This document shows positions 36,082 through 45,005 of a DNA stretch of 64,000 nt, one piece after another (the stretch's first letter is position 1; each line of letters begins with the position of its first letter). Position numbers and translations under genes: made by a program. The notes under the pieces were generated by a model. The model was not told the origin of the DNA and did no database searches. It worked only from the letters and a program-made list of their open reading frames with translations. Source of the stretch: CAZNNH01 sp964574335 (GTDB lineage Bacteria; Acidobacteriota; Vicinamibacteria; Fen-336); NCBI GenBank assembly GCA_964574335.1, contig CAZNNH010000005.1, positions 1 to 64,000 on the forward strand. The letters are read 5' to 3'.

Positions 36082-38547
36082 ATGAGTCCTGAGCGAACGA
36101 ACGGCGAGCTACGGGTGGGGGTGTTCGTCTGCGACTGCGGGCTGAACATCGCCGGCGCGGTGGACTGCGGGGAGGTGACGGAGTACGCGCAGAGCCTTCC
36201 GGACGTGGTGTGCGCGATCCGGAACAAGTACACGTGCGCCGATCCGGGCCAGAACGAGATCAAGGACGCCATCCACAAGCACAAGCTGAACCGGGTGGTG
36301 GTCGCCTCGTGCACGCCGCGCCAGCACGAGCCCACCTTCCGCCAGTGCGTGCTGGAGGCCGGCCTCAACCCCTACCTGATGGAGATGGCCAACCTCAGGG
36401 AGCACTGCTCCTGGGTCCATCCCGGGGACCGGGGAGGCGCCACCTCGAAGGCCAAGGACCTAGTGGCCAGCGCCGTCGCCAAGGCACGCCTGCTGCAGGC
36501 GCAGGAGGAGATGCAGGTGCCGGTGACCCGGCGGGCGCTGGTGATCGGGGGCGGGGTGGCCGGGATCGAGGCGGCGCTGGAACTGGCCGAGGCCGGCCAT
36601 CCGGTGACCCTGGTCGAGAAGCAGGCGTCCATCGGTGGGATCATGGCCCAGCTCGACAAGACCTATCCCACCATGGACTGCTCGATTTGAATCCTCGGCC
36701 CTAAGGCCATCGATGCCGGTCGGCATCGGAACATCGAGCTCCTGACCTACTCCGAGGTCGAGGACGTCAGCGGCTACGTCGGCAACTTCTCGGTCAAGAT
36801 CCGCAAGAAGGCCCGCTACGTCGACCCGACCGTCTGCAATGCCTGTGGGGAGTGCGCCGCGGTCTGCCCGGTGACCCACCCCGACGAGTACCAGATGGGC
36901 CTCTCCAGCCGGAAGGCGATCTACATCCCCTTCCCGCAGGCGGTCCCCTGCTCGTACATCCTCGACATGGAGCATTGCCTGGGCAACAACCCGATCGCCT
37001 GCGGCAAGTGCGCCGACGTCTGCGAGAAGAAGGCCATCGACTACGACGACCGGGACCAGGTGATCCAGCGCGACGTCGGGGCCATCGTGGTGGCGATCGG
37101 GCTCGACGTCTACGACCCCACCGAGATGGACGAGTACGGCTACACCCGCTTCGAGAACGTGATCACCTCGATGGAGTTCGAGCGGCTGATCTGCGCCGGC
37201 GGGCCCACCGCCGGCCACTTCGTGCGCCCGAGCGACTCCACGCGGCCCAAGCGAATCGGATTCGTCCAGTGCGTCGGCTCGAGGAACCCGAAGATCGGGC
37301 GCCCCTACTGCTCGAACATCTGCTGCATGAACACCGTCAAGGACACCCTGCTTCTGGCCGACCACTACCCGGACGTGGAGAACGTCGTCTACTACCAGGA
37401 CATCCGCGCCTTCGGGAAGTCGTTCGAGGACATGTTCCAGCGCTCCAAGGAGGCCGGGACCCGCTACGTGCGTGGCCTGCCCGGCGACGTCGAGGAGGAC
37501 CCGAAGACCGGCAACCTGCTGGTGACCGTGGAGAACACCACCAGCGGCAAGCTGGAGCGCCACCAGCTCGACATGCTGGTCCTTTCGGTGGGGGTCGAGC
37601 CCCCCAAGGACCTGGCCAAGATCTCGGGGCTGTTGACGCTCTCCAAGACCTCAGACGGCTTCCTGATGGAGTCGCACCCCAAGCTCAAGCCGGTGGACGC
37701 GCCCACCCGAGGCGTCTACTTCGCCGGCTTCTGCGAGTCGCCCAAGGACATCAAGGACTCGGTCTGCCAGGCGGGGGCGGCCGCCTCTCGGGCCGGGGCC
37801 CTGCTCGGCGCGGGGAAGATCGAGATCGAGGCGATCACCAGCCGGATCGACGCCGACGCCTGCATGAAGTGTGGGATCTGCGCCTCGGTCTGTCCCTACG
37901 GGGCCATCACCTGGAAGAAGGGGGAGGTCGCCAGCGTGGTCGAGGCGGCCTGTGCCGGTTGCGGGGCCTGCGGGGCGAGCTGCAAGTTCGAAGCGATCAC
38001 CATGCGCCACTTCACGGATGACCAGATCATCTCCCAGGTCCGGGCCATCCTGGCCGACAAGCCCGAGGACAAGGTGATGGCCTTCGCCTGCAACTGGTGC
38101 TCGTACGCGGGCGGGGACATGGCCGGGATCTCGAGGATCCAGTACCCGGCCAGCAACCGGGTGGTGCGGACCATGTGCTCGGCACGGGTCTCGGAGGAGA
38201 TGGTGCTGGAGGCGTTCCGGAGCGGGGCGGCGGTGGTGCTGGTCTCCGGCTGCCACTACGCCGACTGCCACTACATCAACGCCAACCGCCAGACCGTCAA
38301 GCGGGTCCAGCACCTCTGGGACACGCTGGAGAAGAAGGGGGTCCGCCCCGAGCGCCTTCAGCTCGAGTGGATCAGCGCCGCCGAGGGGCAGAAGTTCGCC
38401 AAGGTCATGCGCCAGATGGAGGAGCTGCGCAAGACGGTGACCCAGGAGGAGATCGCGCACACGGTGGAGGCGCTCAAGCCGAAGCCGAAGAAGCCGGCCA
38501 AGGCCAAGCCGAAGGTCGGGGCGGTCTTGGCCCCAGCGGCGCCGTGA
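36082..38547 (+). CDS. hdrA: Selenocysteine-containing HdrA-MvhD fusion
   Basis: This gene reads through TGA (36688-36690) as residue 203 and gives 821 residues. Order: HdrA N-terminal cysteine domain (VFVCDCGLNIAG at about 13-25), FAD loop GGGVAG (about 155), then TMDCSI-Sec203-ILGPKA. Next come [4Fe-4S] motif VCNACGECAAVCP (about 252), YCSNICCMNTVK, two further clusters (ACMKCGICASVCP about 594 and AGCGACGASC), and a C-terminal MvhD domain (ACNWCSYAGGD, MCSARV, GCHYADCHYIN). HdrA carries the bifurcating flavin; fusion with MvhD is known in other anaerobes. The ATG at 36082 was chosen because the conserved domain begins just after it. A Lys/Pro/Ala tail closes the protein. Confidence 0.88.
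36711..36728 (+). promoter_or_regulatory. Candidate bacterial SECIS hairpin of second hdrA
   Basis: The 7-bp stem CGATGCC/GGCATCG has loop GGTC, again starting exactly 20 nt after the TGA (36688-36690). Compared with the first copy the closing pair changes from G-C to C-G while the loop is unchanged. That compensatory difference supports a conserved RNA structure. GGCC-CTAA-GGCC precedes it. Confidence 0.7.
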
Positions 38548-38569
38548 GGGCCGAGCGGACGGGGGAACG

Positions 38570-38716
38570 ATGACGGCGAGCATCGAGACGTTCCGTTGCA
38601 TGATGTGCGGGCACGAGTATCAGGAGCCCGTGGAGAGGGGTGAGGACAAGGAGCGGTCGTGCCCCAAGTGCCGTTCCAACAGCATCCGCCACCTGAAGAA
38701 GGCGGCCGGGAAGTGA
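38570..38716 (+). CDS. 48-residue zinc-ribbon protein in the hdr operon
   Basis: This small gene begins at an ATG after GGGGGAA and ends in TGA at 38714-38716, overlapping the next GTG start by 3 bp. The product has two C-x2-C pairs (FRCMMCGHEY and RSCPKCRSN), the zinc-ribbon or rubredoxin-like pattern seen in FmdB or rubrerythrin ends. Location inside the operon, 22 bp after hdrA-mvhD, suggests a small metal or electron-transfer helper of the Hdr complex. The role is unknown. Confidence 0.72.
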   Translation: MTASIETFRCMMCGHEYQEPVERGEDKERSCPKCRSNSIRHLKKAAGK

Positions 38717-40200
38717 CCGCCCCGGCCGCCGGCGAGGACCGGGTGTGCCGGGTCGACTTCGAGTTCCGGCGCGAGCTGGCCAAGAAGGTGGAGGGGAACC
38801 TGGCCAGCTTCTGCTACCAGTGCGGCGCCTGCGTGGGCGACTGCCCGGCGGCCACCTACTCGGACGCCTTCAATCCCCGCGAGCTGATGCTGAAGGTCCT
38901 GTATGGGGTGGCCGACGAGCTGCTCACGCCCGACTCGGTGCTGTGGCTGTGCACCAACTGCTACAACTGCCACGAGCGCTGCCCCCAGGAGGTCAAGCCG
39001 GTCGAGGTGATCATCTCGCTCAAGAACATGCTGGCCGACCGGGGGATCTATCCGGTGGCGGCGGAGAGGATCATCAAGACCTTCGAGACCACCGGCCGCA
39101 CCACGCCCGGCGGTCCGGCGGTGGATCGCCAGCGGGCGGCGCTGGGGCTGCCGCCCCTGAAGCCGGTGCCGATGGAGGAGATCCAGCCGCTGTTGCGCCC
39201 CGACGAGGTGGGCGGTGGGGTCCCCTCGGTGGTCCAGCCCGTCTCCCAGCCGGAGGCGAAGGCCCCGTCCGGCCAGGGCCGCAAGCGCTTCGCGTTCTTC
39301 CCGGGATGCCTGATCCCGGCCCGCCACCCGGCCATGGAGCTGGCGATCCGCAAGACCCTCGACACGCTGGGGGTGGAGGTGGTGGACTTGGAGGGCGCCT
39401 CCTGCTGCCCGGACCCCATCTACTTCAAGTCCAAGGACAAGATCTCCTGGCTCTCGGTGGCCGCCCGCAACCTGACCCTGGCCGAAGAGCACGGGCTCGA
39501 CGTCTTCACCAACTGCTCGGGGTGCACCGCCACCCTCTCGGAGACCCGACACCTGCTGGAGGATCAGGCGCTCCGAGGTCGTGTCAATGGTCGGCTGCAG
39601 AGGATCGGCCGGCGCTACCTCGGGAGCGCGCGGGTCCGGCACGTTGCGGCGCTGCTCAGGGACGAGGTCGGCTACGAGGCGATCCGTCGATCGGTGGTGC
39701 GGCCGCTGACCGGCCTCAAGGTGGCCATCCACTACGGATGCCACCTGCTCAAGCCCAGCCGGGTGATGCAGGTCGACGACCCGAACCACCCGGAGGTCCT
39801 GGAGCGGCTGGTGGAGGCGATCGGAGCCGAGCCGGTCCGACACCGCAACTGGTACCTCTGCTGCGGCAAGGCCTGCCAGGACGAGGATGTCCCCGCCAAC
39901 ATGATGCGCGACCTCCTCGGTGCGGTTCGCGAGGAGCGGGCGGAGCTGCTGTGCCTGATCTGCCCCACCTGTTTCGGGCAGTTCGACCACGGCCAGGCCA
40001 AGGTCGCCAAGCGCTTCGAAGAGGACTTCCACACCCCGGCCATCTACTACCTGCAGCTGCTCGCGTTTGCCCAGGGGGTCCCCTACGACCAGCTCGGTCT
40101 CGACCGCCAGCGCTTCAAGCCGGACTGCCTGCGACGCTTCGAGACGGGCCCCGCCCCGAGCCCGGATAGGGATCCGGCCGTGCAATCCGGCCGGGTTTGA
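38713..40200 (+). CDS. HdrC-HdrB fusion protein
   Basis: This is a 495-residue fusion. The N-terminal HdrC part has FCYQCGACVGDCP (about 33-45) and LCTNCYNCHERCP, each a [4Fe-4S] motif. After a flexible Pro-rich linker the HdrB part starts at FFPGCLIPARHPAME. It has two CCG domains, ASCCPDP with NCSGC and LCCGKAC with CPTC, ligands of the non-cubane [4Fe-4S] clusters used for disulfide reduction in HdrB. The GTG start overlaps the zinc-ribbon stop. It ends the hdr cluster. Together with HdrA it forms a complete HdrABC set, though no heterodisulfide cofactor of methanogens is expected here; the physiological disulfide or other acceptor is unknown. Confidence 0.87.
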   Translation: MTAPAAGEDRVCRVDFEFRRELAKKVEGNLASFCYQCGACVGDCPAATYSDAFNPRELMLKVLYGVADELLTPDSVLWLCTNCYNCHERCPQEVKPVEVIISLKNMLADRGIYPVAAERIIKTFETTGRTTPGGPAVDRQRAALGLPPLKPVPMEEIQPLLRPDEVGGGVPSVVQPVSQPEAKAPSGQGRKRFAFFPGCLIPARHPAMELAIRKTLDTLGVEVVDLEGASCCPDPIYFKSKDKISWLSVAARNLTLAEEHGLDVFTNCSGCTATLSETRHLLEDQALRGRVNGRLQRIGRRYLGSARVRHVAALLRDEVGYEAIRRSVVRPLTGLKVAIHYGCHLLKPSRVMQVDDPNHPEVLERLVEAIGAEPVRHRNWYLCCGKACQDEDVPANMMRDLLGAVREERAELLCLICPTCFGQFDHGQAKVAKRFEEDFHTPAIYYLQLLAFAQGVPYDQLGLDRQRFKPDCLRRFETGPAPSPDRDPAVQSGRV

Positions 40201-40252
40201 TCCAGAATCAGGCCAGCGAAACGCACCAGCCGGTATCTCGGGAGGGCAGAAG

Positions 40253-41674
40253 ATGAAGGATCCTTGTCGTCTCCGTTGGCCTGTCGTGACGCTCTCGCTG
40301 CTGGCGCTTCTGGCGCTACCCGCCGATTCCGCCCTGGCCTCGGGCTTCCAGCTCGTGGAGCAGAGCGGCAGCGGTCTCGGCAACGCCTTCGCAGGCCAGG
40401 CCGCGGGCGTCAAGGACGCGAGCGCGGTCTTCTTCAATCCGGCGGCCCTGACCAAGCTCGAAGGGGGACAGGTGGTGCTCGGGGGCAACGCCATCGGCAT
40501 CTCCACCAAGTTCACGGACCAGGGCTCGACCGCACCCTACATCCCGGGTCTGCTGGCGTTCCCGGTGAGCGCAGGCGGGGATGGCGGTGACGCCGGGGGA
40601 TGGACGCCGGTGCCGAACGCCTACTTCGCCTGGCAGCCGTCGCAGCGGGTGTGGGTGGGGCTCGGCGTCGACGTGCCGTTCGGCCTCAAGACCGAGTGGG
40701 AGAGCGGATGGGTGGGCCGCTTCCACGCCATCAAGTCCGACGTGAAGACCATCAACATCAACCCGACCGTGGCCGTGAAGGTCAGCGACCGGCTGTCGTT
40801 GGGCTTCGGCGCCGACTACCAGCGGCTGAGCGCGACGCTCAGCCAGGCGGTGCCGTACGGCGGGCTCTCGTTCGTGGGCGCCGCCGCCGCCGCGGGACCG
40901 GCGGCCGCGGCGGGCATCGCCGCGCAGCTCGGCCCGGAAGGACTCTCCCGGGAAGGTGCGGTGAGCATCGAAGGCGAGCACTGGGCCTGGGGCTTCAACG
41001 GCGGCGTCTTCGTGGACCTGGAGTCGGTGCAGCTCGGCGTCAGCTACCGCTCGAAGATCAAGCACGAGCTGTCGGGCGACGCCAGCTTCGGCAACGCGCC
41101 GTCCTTTGCCGAGGCGGGCCCTCTCGGAGGGCTGGGCATGGCGCTGAACGCCCGATTCGCCGACGGCCCGGTGACCACCACCATCGAGCTCCCCGACACG
41201 CTGTCGGTGGCGGCCTCCTACGAAGGTGAGCGGGTGCAGCTGCTGGCCGACTGGACCTGGACCGGCTGGAGCACGTTGCAGGACCTGACCATCCTTCGGG
41301 AGGGTGGCGACGAGCTGAGCTCGGTTCCCCTGATCTTCCAGGACACCTGGCGGGTCGGCGTGGGCGCCAACATCGACCTGAACGACAAGTGGATGCTGCG
41401 TCTCGGCTCGGCCTACGACAAGGCGCCGGTGCAGGACGAGTTCCGCACCCCGCGGCTGCCGGACCAGGACCGGGTGTGGGCCGCTGGCGGCGTCCAGTGG
41501 AAGATCACCGAGAAGAGCGCCCTCGACCTGGGCTACGCGCACCTGTTCATCAAGGACGCGTCCAGTGACCTGGCCAACCAGGCAGACGCCGGTGCCCCGC
41601 CCAAGGGTGACCTGGTGGGGACGTACAACGCGAACGTGAACATCGTCAGCCTGCAGCTGAGCTTCGGTTTCTAG
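40253..41674 (+). CDS. FadL/OmpP1-family outer-membrane protein
   Basis: This 473-residue outer-membrane beta-barrel has a signal peptide (hydrophobic core about residues 9-24, then ALASGF). It begins with SGFQLVEQSGSGLGNAFAGQAAG, the N-terminal hatch signature, then DASAVFFNPAALT. It ends in a C-terminal aromatic SFGF, as needed for barrel insertion. Family members import hydrophobic compounds such as long-chain fatty acids or aromatics. A ribosome-binding site GGGAGG lies 7 bp before the ATG at 40253. The neighbouring Hdr/KOR cluster may process the imported substrate, which is plausible but unproven. A dispersed repeat lies just past the 3' end. Confidence 0.86.
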   Translation: MKDPCRLRWPVVTLSLLALLALPADSALASGFQLVEQSGSGLGNAFAGQAAGVKDASAVFFNPAALTKLEGGQVVLGGNAIGISTKFTDQGSTAPYIPGLLAFPVSAGGDGGDAGGWTPVPNAYFAWQPSQRVWVGLGVDVPFGLKTEWESGWVGRFHAIKSDVKTININPTVAVKVSDRLSLGFGADYQRLSATLSQAVPYGGLSFVGAAAAAGPAAAAGIAAQLGPEGLSREGAVSIEGEHWAWGFNGGVFVDLESVQLGVSYRSKIKHELSGDASFGNAPSFAEAGPLGGLGMALNARFADGPVTTTIELPDTLSVAASYEGERVQLLADWTWTGWSTLQDLTILREGGDELSSVPLIFQDTWRVGVGANIDLNDKWMLRLGSAYDKAPVQDEFRTPRLPDQDRVWAAGGVQWKITEKSALDLGYAHLFIKDASSDLANQADAGAPPKGDLVGTYNANVNIVSLQLSFGF

Positions 41675-41680
41675 ACGGCG

Positions 41681-41750
41681 GGGTTCGGGTCCGGGGGATC
41701 GGGGGGCGGGAGCCCCCGGATTGATAGCGGCGACCGAGCTCACTTCGGGC
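41681..41750. repeat. Single reverse copy of the 73-bp repeat
   Basis: The reverse complement of this stretch matches the 11339 unit in most positions, including the GCTATC block and the GGGGGCTCCC/GCCCCCC hairpin. It sits just after the FadL gene and before the zinc-ribbon/TPR gene, an intergenic position typical of REP-like elements. Confidence 0.75.
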
Positions 41751-41874
41751 CCCTCGGGGGCACCATGGGGCATTTCGTAGGTATCGGGTATGATGTCGGG
41801 TCCGGTCCCGTCCCCGAGGGGCGGCGCCGTTGGCCTGGCGGGCCGACGGAGCCACCGCAGGGCGCCGCTTCTTC

Positions 41875-43083
41875 ATGGCCACGCTATACCGCTGTCCAAT
41901 CTGCCACCACGAGGTCTCCGATCCCGACCGGGAGTGCCCGTACTGCCGTAGCCACCAGGTGCTGGCTGGAGCCAACCCGTCGCTGGTGCTGCTCGGCGTG
42001 GCCCTGGCGCTTCTGGCGCTGGGGGCCACGGCGGGCCTGCTGACGCGCTCTTTTCGGGAGAGCCGGGCGGCTCGCCGGCTGCTGCACCTGGAGGCGGCGG
42101 TGGCCCTCTCGGACTCAGGCGATCACGAGCGGGCGATCGAGGAGTACCGTCGCGCCCTACACTATGGCCGGGAGGACAGGGAGGCTCGGCTCGGCCTGGC
42201 TCGGGAGCTCTACGACACCGGGAGCCTGTCCGAGGCCAGGAGCCACCTGATCGACCTGCTCCAGGCGGACCCGACCCACGCCGAGGTCAACTACCTGCTG
42301 GCCAAGATCGCCTCGGCTGAGGGGAGGCTGGACCAGGCGGTGGCGTACTACCGGACCGCCATCCACGGCCGCTGGCCCGAGGGGCTGAAGGTCAGCCCGC
42401 TGCAGGTCCGGTTCGAGCTGGTCCGGGTTCTCGAGACCAAGGGTGATCAGCTTCAAGAGGTCTCTGAGCTGCTCGAGCTGCTCAAGGAGGCGCCCGAGGA
42501 TCCGTCGGTGCGGTGGCGGATCGGACGCCTCTTGCTGGAGGCAGGCGCTCCCGAGAAGGCGGCCGCGACCTTCCAGGCCCTGGTCGAGTCGGGCCATGGC
42601 AGCCCGCGGGCCCACGAGGGGCTGGGCGAGGCCGAGTTCTCGCTGGGCCACTATCTCTCGGCGCGGACCGCATTCGGGCGGAGCCTGTCTCTCGATCCCC
42701 GGAACAGCCGGGCCCTCGACTGGCTGCGGTTGACCAACCGGGTGGTGGAGCTGGATCCCACCTATCGAAAGGGTGGGACCCGAGAGCGCCGGCGCCGGTC
42801 CGAGGAGCTGCTGGACCGGGCCCGCCGCGAGCTCGAGCGCTGCGTGGACCTGCCCGAGGGTGCGGTGGGTCCGAAGGCGCCCTTGCCGGCCTCGGCGCAG
42901 AAGCTGGTGGATTCGGCGCTCGAGACGAAGGCTCGGCGGGTAGAGGCGGGCCGGAGCGAGGACTACGTGGAGGCGGACGTGTCGCTGGCCCAGGATCTCT
43001 GGCAGGCTCGGCTCCGGACCTGCCCCGAGATCCCTATCGCCGACGAGCCGCTCCGCCACGTCCTGGAGAAGCTGGCGCAATGA
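41875..43083 (+). CDS. Zinc-ribbon, membrane-anchored TPR protein
   Basis: This 402-residue protein begins with a zinc ribbon (C7-x2-C10 and C21-x2-C24), then a transmembrane helix (about 36-55). A long series of TPR helices follows (RAIEEYRRALHYGRE, HAEVNYLLAKI, SPRAHEGLGEAEF). It would be anchored in the inner membrane with the TPR part in cytoplasm or periplasm; TPR arrays form protein-binding scaffolds. The ATG at 41875 is used because the ribbon starts there; an upstream in-frame TTG at 41830 is less likely. Its stop overlaps the ClC channel start (ATGA), so the two are co-expressed. Function unknown. Confidence 0.7.
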   Translation: MATLYRCPICHHEVSDPDRECPYCRSHQVLAGANPSLVLLGVALALLALGATAGLLTRSFRESRAARRLLHLEAAVALSDSGDHERAIEEYRRALHYGREDREARLGLARELYDTGSLSEARSHLIDLLQADPTHAEVNYLLAKIASAEGRLDQAVAYYRTAIHGRWPEGLKVSPLQVRFELVRVLETKGDQLQEVSELLELLKEAPEDPSVRWRIGRLLLEAGAPEKAAATFQALVESGHGSPRAHEGLGEAEFSLGHYLSARTAFGRSLSLDPRNSRALDWLRLTNRVVELDPTYRKGGTRERRRRSEELLDRARRELERCVDLPEGAVGPKAPLPASAQKLVDSALETKARRVEAGRSEDYVEADVSLAQDLWQARLRTCPEIPIADEPLRHVLEKLAQ

Positions 43084-44858
43084 GGGTGTCACCACCGCTT
43101 CGGTCGGCGTTCGTCGGTCTCGGCCGGCTGGGCGAGCGTGTCCGTCACGGCCCGGGCATGACCGCCGGACAGCGGTTGCTGCTGCTCTCGATCCTGATCG
43201 GCATCTTCGCGGGGCTCTTGGTCGTCTGCTTCCACGTGGCCATCGAGCTGCTGAGCTGGAACACCGTGGGCGCCCTGGGAGAGCACCGAACCCTCTGGGC
43301 GCTGCTCTGGCCGTCGCTGGGGGCGGGCGTCTCCTTCGCGCTGGTGACTCTGTTCTTCCCGGCTGCCAGAGGCAGCGGCGTCAACAACACCAAGGCCGCC
43401 CTCTACGTCTCGGACGGGTACCTACCCGCGCGCAGCGTGCCGGGGAAGTTCCTGGCCTGCACGCTGTCGATCGGCACCGGCAATCCGATGGGGCCGGAGG
43501 ATCCAGCCCTACAGATGGGAGCCGGGATCGCCTCTCTCTTGGGGAGGCTGTTCCATCTCCCTCGCAGCAGCATGAAGATGGTGGCACCTACCGGGGCGGC
43601 GGCGGGCATCGCCGCCGCCTTCAACACGCCGATCACCGGGGTGCTGTTCGTGATGGAGGAGGTGGTCGCCTCCTGGAGCGCCGGGGTGCTGGGCTCGATC
43701 GTGCTCTCGGCGGTCTCGGCGGTGGTGGTGACGCGCTTCTTCCTCGGTGACGCTCACCTCTTCCAGGTGCCGGCGTTCCGGCTCACCCATCCGAGCGAGC
43801 TGATCATCTATGCGCTCACCGGGGTGGTCGGGGGCTTCCTCTCCGCCTGGTTCATCCGCCACGTCACCGCTGCCCGGGCGCGGCTGGTCGCGCTGGGGCC
43901 GGCGACGCGCTTCGTGCTGCCGGTGGCGGCGGGCCTGCTGGTCGGCCTGGTGGGACTGTGGGCGCCCGAGGTGCTGGGTAGCGGCTACGGGGTGATCGAC
44001 GACGCCCTGCACGACGGCTTTGCCTGGAAGCTGCTGCTCCTCTTCGCGCTGCTCAAGATGCTCATCACGTCGTTCTCGTTCTGCGTCGGCACCCCCGGCG
44101 GGATGTTCGCTCCGGCCCTCTTCATCGGCGCCATGCTCGGCGGAGGCATCGGCGGGCTGGCCCACCTCTACTGGCCGTTGCCCACCAGCTCGGCCAGCGC
44201 CTACGTCCTGGTGGGCATCGGGACCTTCTTCGCCGGGGTGTTCCGGGCCCCGATGACGTCCATCTTCATGGTGTTCGAGGTGAGCGGAAGCTACGCGATC
44301 ATCGTGCCGGTGATGATCGCCAACACCATCGCCTACCTGGTCTCGCGCCGCACCCAGCACGACTCGCTGTTTCACATCGTGGCCCGCCAGGATGGGCTGG
44401 ACCTCCCTTCGGTGGATGAGCAGCGGGAGGCGCCGCTGCTCTGTGTGGAGGACGCCATGTACCCGGAGCCGCGCCGCCTCCTCTACCAGGGGCTCACGGT
44501 GGCGAAGGCGCTCGAGGAGCTACGTCGTCGGGGCGACGAGCTGGGGCTGGTGGCGTCGGCGCCGGGGCAGTGGGTGGCGGTGGAGCGCTCCGGGCTCGAA
44601 AGCGACGCCGGGCAGAGAGCCGAGGGCCAGACGCTGCTCCAGCACGTGCGGGGCCCCGTGGTTCCCAGCATCTACCCGGACATGACCCTCGATGCCGCGA
44701 TGAGGCTCCTGAGCCCGGCGGAGATCGTGGCGGTGACCAGCCGCGTCAACCCGAGGTGGTTGCTCGGAACCTTGACGGTGAAGGATGTCCTGAGCGGCTA
44801 TGGGATCGGAACTGGGGCCGGGGCCGGCGGACCGTCGACGCCGCCTGAGCCAAGATGA
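43080..44858 (+). CDS. ClC-family chloride channel/antiporter with C-terminal extension
   Basis: This 592-residue membrane protein of the ClC family carries variants of its ion-path motifs: GSGVNNTKA for the usual GSGIP, GPEDPALQMGAG for GREGP (gating Glu retained) and CVGTPGGMFAPALFIGAM for GGIFAP. It has about ten hydrophobic helices, consistent with the ClC fold. The last about 170 residues contain CBS-like segments (LTVAKALEELRRRGDELG, DMTLDAAMRLLS). Those domains regulate gating by adenine nucleotides in relatives. It exchanges or conducts anions across the inner membrane, possibly for acid or volume control. It overlaps the TPR gene by 4 bp. The altered selectivity motifs make the ion specificity uncertain. 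Confidence 0.84.
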   Translation: MRVSPPLRSAFVGLGRLGERVRHGPGMTAGQRLLLLSILIGIFAGLLVVCFHVAIELLSWNTVGALGEHRTLWALLWPSLGAGVSFALVTLFFPAARGSGVNNTKAALYVSDGYLPARSVPGKFLACTLSIGTGNPMGPEDPALQMGAGIASLLGRLFHLPRSSMKMVAPTGAAAGIAAAFNTPITGVLFVMEEVVASWSAGVLGSIVLSAVSAVVVTRFFLGDAHLFQVPAFRLTHPSELIIYALTGVVGGFLSAWFIRHVTAARARLVALGPATRFVLPVAAGLLVGLVGLWAPEVLGSGYGVIDDALHDGFAWKLLLLFALLKMLITSFSFCVGTPGGMFAPALFIGAMLGGGIGGLAHLYWPLPTSSASAYVLVGIGTFFAGVFRAPMTSIFMVFEVSGSYAIIVPVMIANTIAYLVSRRTQHDSLFHIVARQDGLDLPSVDEQREAPLLCVEDAMYPEPRRLLYQGLTVAKALEELRRRGDELGLVASAPGQWVAVERSGLESDAGQRAEGQTLLQHVRGPVVPSIYPDMTLDAAMRLLSPAEIVAVTSRVNPRWLLGTLTVKDVLSGYGIGTGAGAGGPSTPPEPR

Positions 44859-45005
44859 GCCCCCAGCCTCGCCCTCACTGAGGGGACGAAGCCGGGATCG
44901 GCGGCACCGCCACACCCAGCGCCGCGCGGACCGTGTCGCGGGCCACGATCAGCTCCTGGTTGGGGGAGATCAGGACCGAGCCTTCCGGAACTCCATGGTC
45001 CAGGT
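44859..45005. other. Intergenic stretch between ClC and DUF3014 genes
   Basis: This is 147 bp between convergent genes. One minus-strand reading, DHGVPEGSVLISPNQELI, looks coding-like but has no start or homology I could name; it may be a worn gene end. No hairpin terminator was clear. Confidence 0.3.

Noticed and set aside
38570..38716. Treating the zinc-ribbon stretch as part of a longer upstream start of the following HdrC-HdrB gene
   Set aside because: An in-frame ATG for hdrCB exists at 38659, but the zinc-ribbon frame has a good start, cysteine pairs and a stop overlapping the GTG at 38713, so the GTG is the better start.
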